Source: Salmonella enterica subsp. enterica serovar Typhimurium str. LT2 (GTDB lineage Bacteria; Pseudomonadota; Gammaproteobacteria; Enterobacterales; Enterobacteriaceae). From it: DNA of 64,000 nucleotides. The position numbers and the translations under genes are program-made. Under the pieces are notes generated by a model that did not search any database, was not told the DNA's origin, and worked only from the letters and a program-made list of their open reading frames with translations. The stretch covers positions 3,658,001 to 3,722,000 of the forward strand of contig NC_003197.2 of the NCBI RefSeq assembly GCF_000006945.2. Direction: 5' to 3'. This document shows, in pieces, positions 62,474 to 64,000 of this stretch (the first letter of the stretch is position 1; each line of letters opens with the position of its first letter).

Positions 62474-64000
62474 TCAGTATCCCGCCGTTAAATCATCCAC
62501 CGAACGCGGGTCGGAAGCGCCATACAGTTCACCATCCGGTCCAACCATAATACTTTGGGTGCTGCCCATCGCTTCTTTCAGCGCCACTTTCTGCCCTTTC
62601 TGTTCCAGCAACTTTAGCGTATCGGGGCTGAAGCCCTTTTCTACCCGCAGTTCGTCCGGCAACCATTGATGATGGAAACGCGGCGCGTTGGTCGCTTCGG
62701 CGACGTTCATGCCAAAATCAATGCTATTCACTACCATTTGCAGCACAGTAGTGATGATTCGACTCCCGCCAGGGCTGCCGGTCACCAGCCAGGTTTTGCC
62801 CTCTTTAACGACGATAGTGGGCGACATCGACGACAGCGGACGCTTCTTCGGACCGACCGCGTTAGCATCGCCGCCCACCAGGCCATAAACATTAGGTACA
62901 CCGGGTTTAGCAGAAAAATCATCCATTTGATTATTCAGCAGAATACCGGTATTTCCCGCCACAATTCCTGTGCCGAAGGTGGTGTTCAGGGTATAGGTCA
63001 CCGCCACAGCATTGCCGTCTTTATCCACCACCGAGAAGTGGGTGGTCTGGTTGCTTTCATACGGGGCGAGCTTGCCCGGTTTTATCTGGCTGGAAGGTTT
63101 GGCCTTGTTGATATCAATTTGATCGGCCAGCGTTTTCGCATAGGCTTTGTGGGTCAGCGCCTGCCACGGCACTTTCACAAAGTCCGGATCGCCCAGATAC
63201 TCTGAGCGGTCAGCGTAGGCGTATTTTTCCGCTTCCGCCATGATTTGCATGGCATCGGCGCTGCCAAAGCCGTACTTCTTCATGTCGAAATTTTCAAGAA
63301 TATTAAGGATCTGTACGATGTGAATACCGCCCGAGGATGGCGGCGGCATGGAGAAGACCTGATACCCGCGATAGTCACCGCTGATTGGCGTACGCTCAAC
63401 GGCTTTATAGTTGGCTAAATCCTCTTTGGTCATCAGACCGCCGTTCTTCTGCATTTCTCCGGCTATTTGGTCAGCAATCGCCCCTTTATAAAACGCATCC
63501 GGGCCGTTTTCGGCAATCATTTCCAGGCTTTTCGCCAGATTCTTCTGGACCAGCTTATCGCCTTTTTTCAGCGGCTCGCCGTCTTTCCAGAAAATGGCTT
63601 TGCTGTTCTCATGGTTGAGGATCACTTCGCTGCCGTAAGTTTTTAAGTCGTTGGCCAGCGCATCGTTAACCACAAAACCCTCTTCCGCCAGCTTCATCGC
63701 CGGACGCACCACTTTATTCAGCGGCATCGTGCCGTATTTCTCCAGCGCCAGCGAGAACCCCGCCACGGTACCCGGCGTACCGGATGCCAGATGCGACGTC
63801 AGCGACTTTTTCGCATCGGCGTTACCCTGATCGTCGAGGAACATATCACGGGTCGCGCCAGCAGGCGCCATTTCACGAAAATCGATCGCCGTGGTAGCGC
63901 CATCTTTAGTGCGCAGCAGCATAAATCCCCCGCCGCCCAGATTTCCGGCTTGCGGATGCGTGACAGCCAGCGCATAGCCCACGGCGACGGCGGCATCCAC
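62474..64000 (-). CDS. ggt: Gamma-glutamyltranspeptidase, C-terminal part
   Basis: Ggt is a periplasmic autoprocessing enzyme that hydrolyses glutathione and transfers gamma-glutamyl groups. The window cuts it at the right edge; 508 codons are present and about 70 N-terminal residues, including the signal peptide, are outside. The first codons read VDAAVAVGYALAVTH, the family's NAVDAAVAV segment. The autocatalytic cleavage site and nucleophile Thr lie at QTTHFSVVDKDG, and the oxyanion loop at LSSMSPTIV. The end is ready at DLTAGY-stop. The convergent hydrolase operon is downstream. Confidence 0.96.
   Translation of the reverse strand: MDAAVAVGYALAVTHPQAGNLGGGGFMLLRTKDGATTAIDFREMAPAGATRDMFLDDQGNADAKKSLTSHLASGTPGTVAGFSLALEKYGTMPLNKVVRPAMKLAEEGFVVNDALANDLKTYGSEVILNHENSKAIFWKDGEPLKKGDKLVQKNLAKSLEMIAENGPDAFYKGAIADQIAGEMQKNGGLMTKEDLANYKAVERTPISGDYRGYQVFSMPPPSSGGIHIVQILNILENFDMKKYGFGSADAMQIMAEAEKYAYADRSEYLGDPDFVKVPWQALTHKAYAKTLADQIDINKAKPSSQIKPGKLAPYESNQTTHFSVVDKDGNAVAVTYTLNTTFGTGIVAGNTGILLNNQMDDFSAKPGVPNVYGLVGGDANAVGPKKRPLSSMSPTIVVKEGKTWLVTGSPGGSRIITTVLQMVVNSIDFGMNVAEATNAPRFHHQWLPDELRVEKGFSPDTLKLLEQKGQKVALKEAMGSTQSIMVGPDGELYGASDPRSVDDLTAGY

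Overview
The window is chromosomal DNA from an enteric gammaproteobacterium, almost certainly Salmonella enterica. Most of it follows the Escherichia/Salmonella backbone order: pckA, envZ-ompR, greB, yhgF, feoABC, yhgA, bioH, gntX, nfuA, gntT, malQP/malT, rtcAB/rtcR, glpR-G-E/glpD, glgBXCAP, asd, gntU-gntK-gntR, yhhW, yhhX, ryhB, yhhY, ggt. Protein lengths and motifs are those of the E. coli orthologues with scattered substitutions. Salmonella is indicated by the rsr-Y RNA module next to rtcBA and by several gene blocks that I do not know from E. coli K-12 at these places. I had no database, so family and orthologue calls rest on motif and sequence recall.

Layout. 1-5464: end of pckA, the osmosensor pair envZ/ompR, greB and the RNA-binding protein YhgF. 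5465-8714: Fur/FNR-controlled ferrous iron uptake feoABC. 8949-12024: RpnA-type nuclease, bioH, gntX, nfuA. 12225-13717: high-affinity gluconate permease gntT with GntR operators. 13836-21616: maltodextrin genes malQ and malP divergent from their activator malT. 21704-22242: a DinJ/YafQ-type toxin-antitoxin pair. 22351-28462: an RNA-repair and RNA-quality block: rtcA, rtcB, two tRNA-mimicking Y RNAs (yrlB, yrlA), a third smaller Y-like hairpin, a 200-bp tandem duplication of the rsr 3' end, rsr (Ro60 orthologue), a sigma-54 promoter and the activator rtcR. 28459-32250: glycerol 3-phosphate genes.

32297-40746 is accessory. It holds a lipoprotein-like gene and a membrane-anchored PstS-like protein, then a divergent sugar-acid cluster (GldA-like dehydrogenase, MFS permease, YjhG-like dehydratase, YjhH-like aldolase, IclR regulator). 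The aldonate import, dehydration, aldol cleavage and aldehyde reduction pathway is my inference. 40924-50293 is the glycogen operon glgBXCAP. 50640-54067 has asd, a decayed yhgN remnant, and the low-affinity gluconate genes gntU/gntK, followed by gntR. 55304-58117 has yhhW, yhhX, the iron sRNA RyhB and yhhY.

58382-62429 is a second accessory operon with visibly A+T-richer DNA at its start: a DeoR-HTH/PfkB-kinase fusion, a GATase1-like protein, a two-repeat DMT permease and a phosphotriesterase-family hydrolase. The window ends inside ggt.

The most interesting points are the third Y-RNA-like hairpin and fresh-looking duplication beside rsr, the two catabolic clusters with their paired or palindromic operator candidates, and the yhgN remnant.
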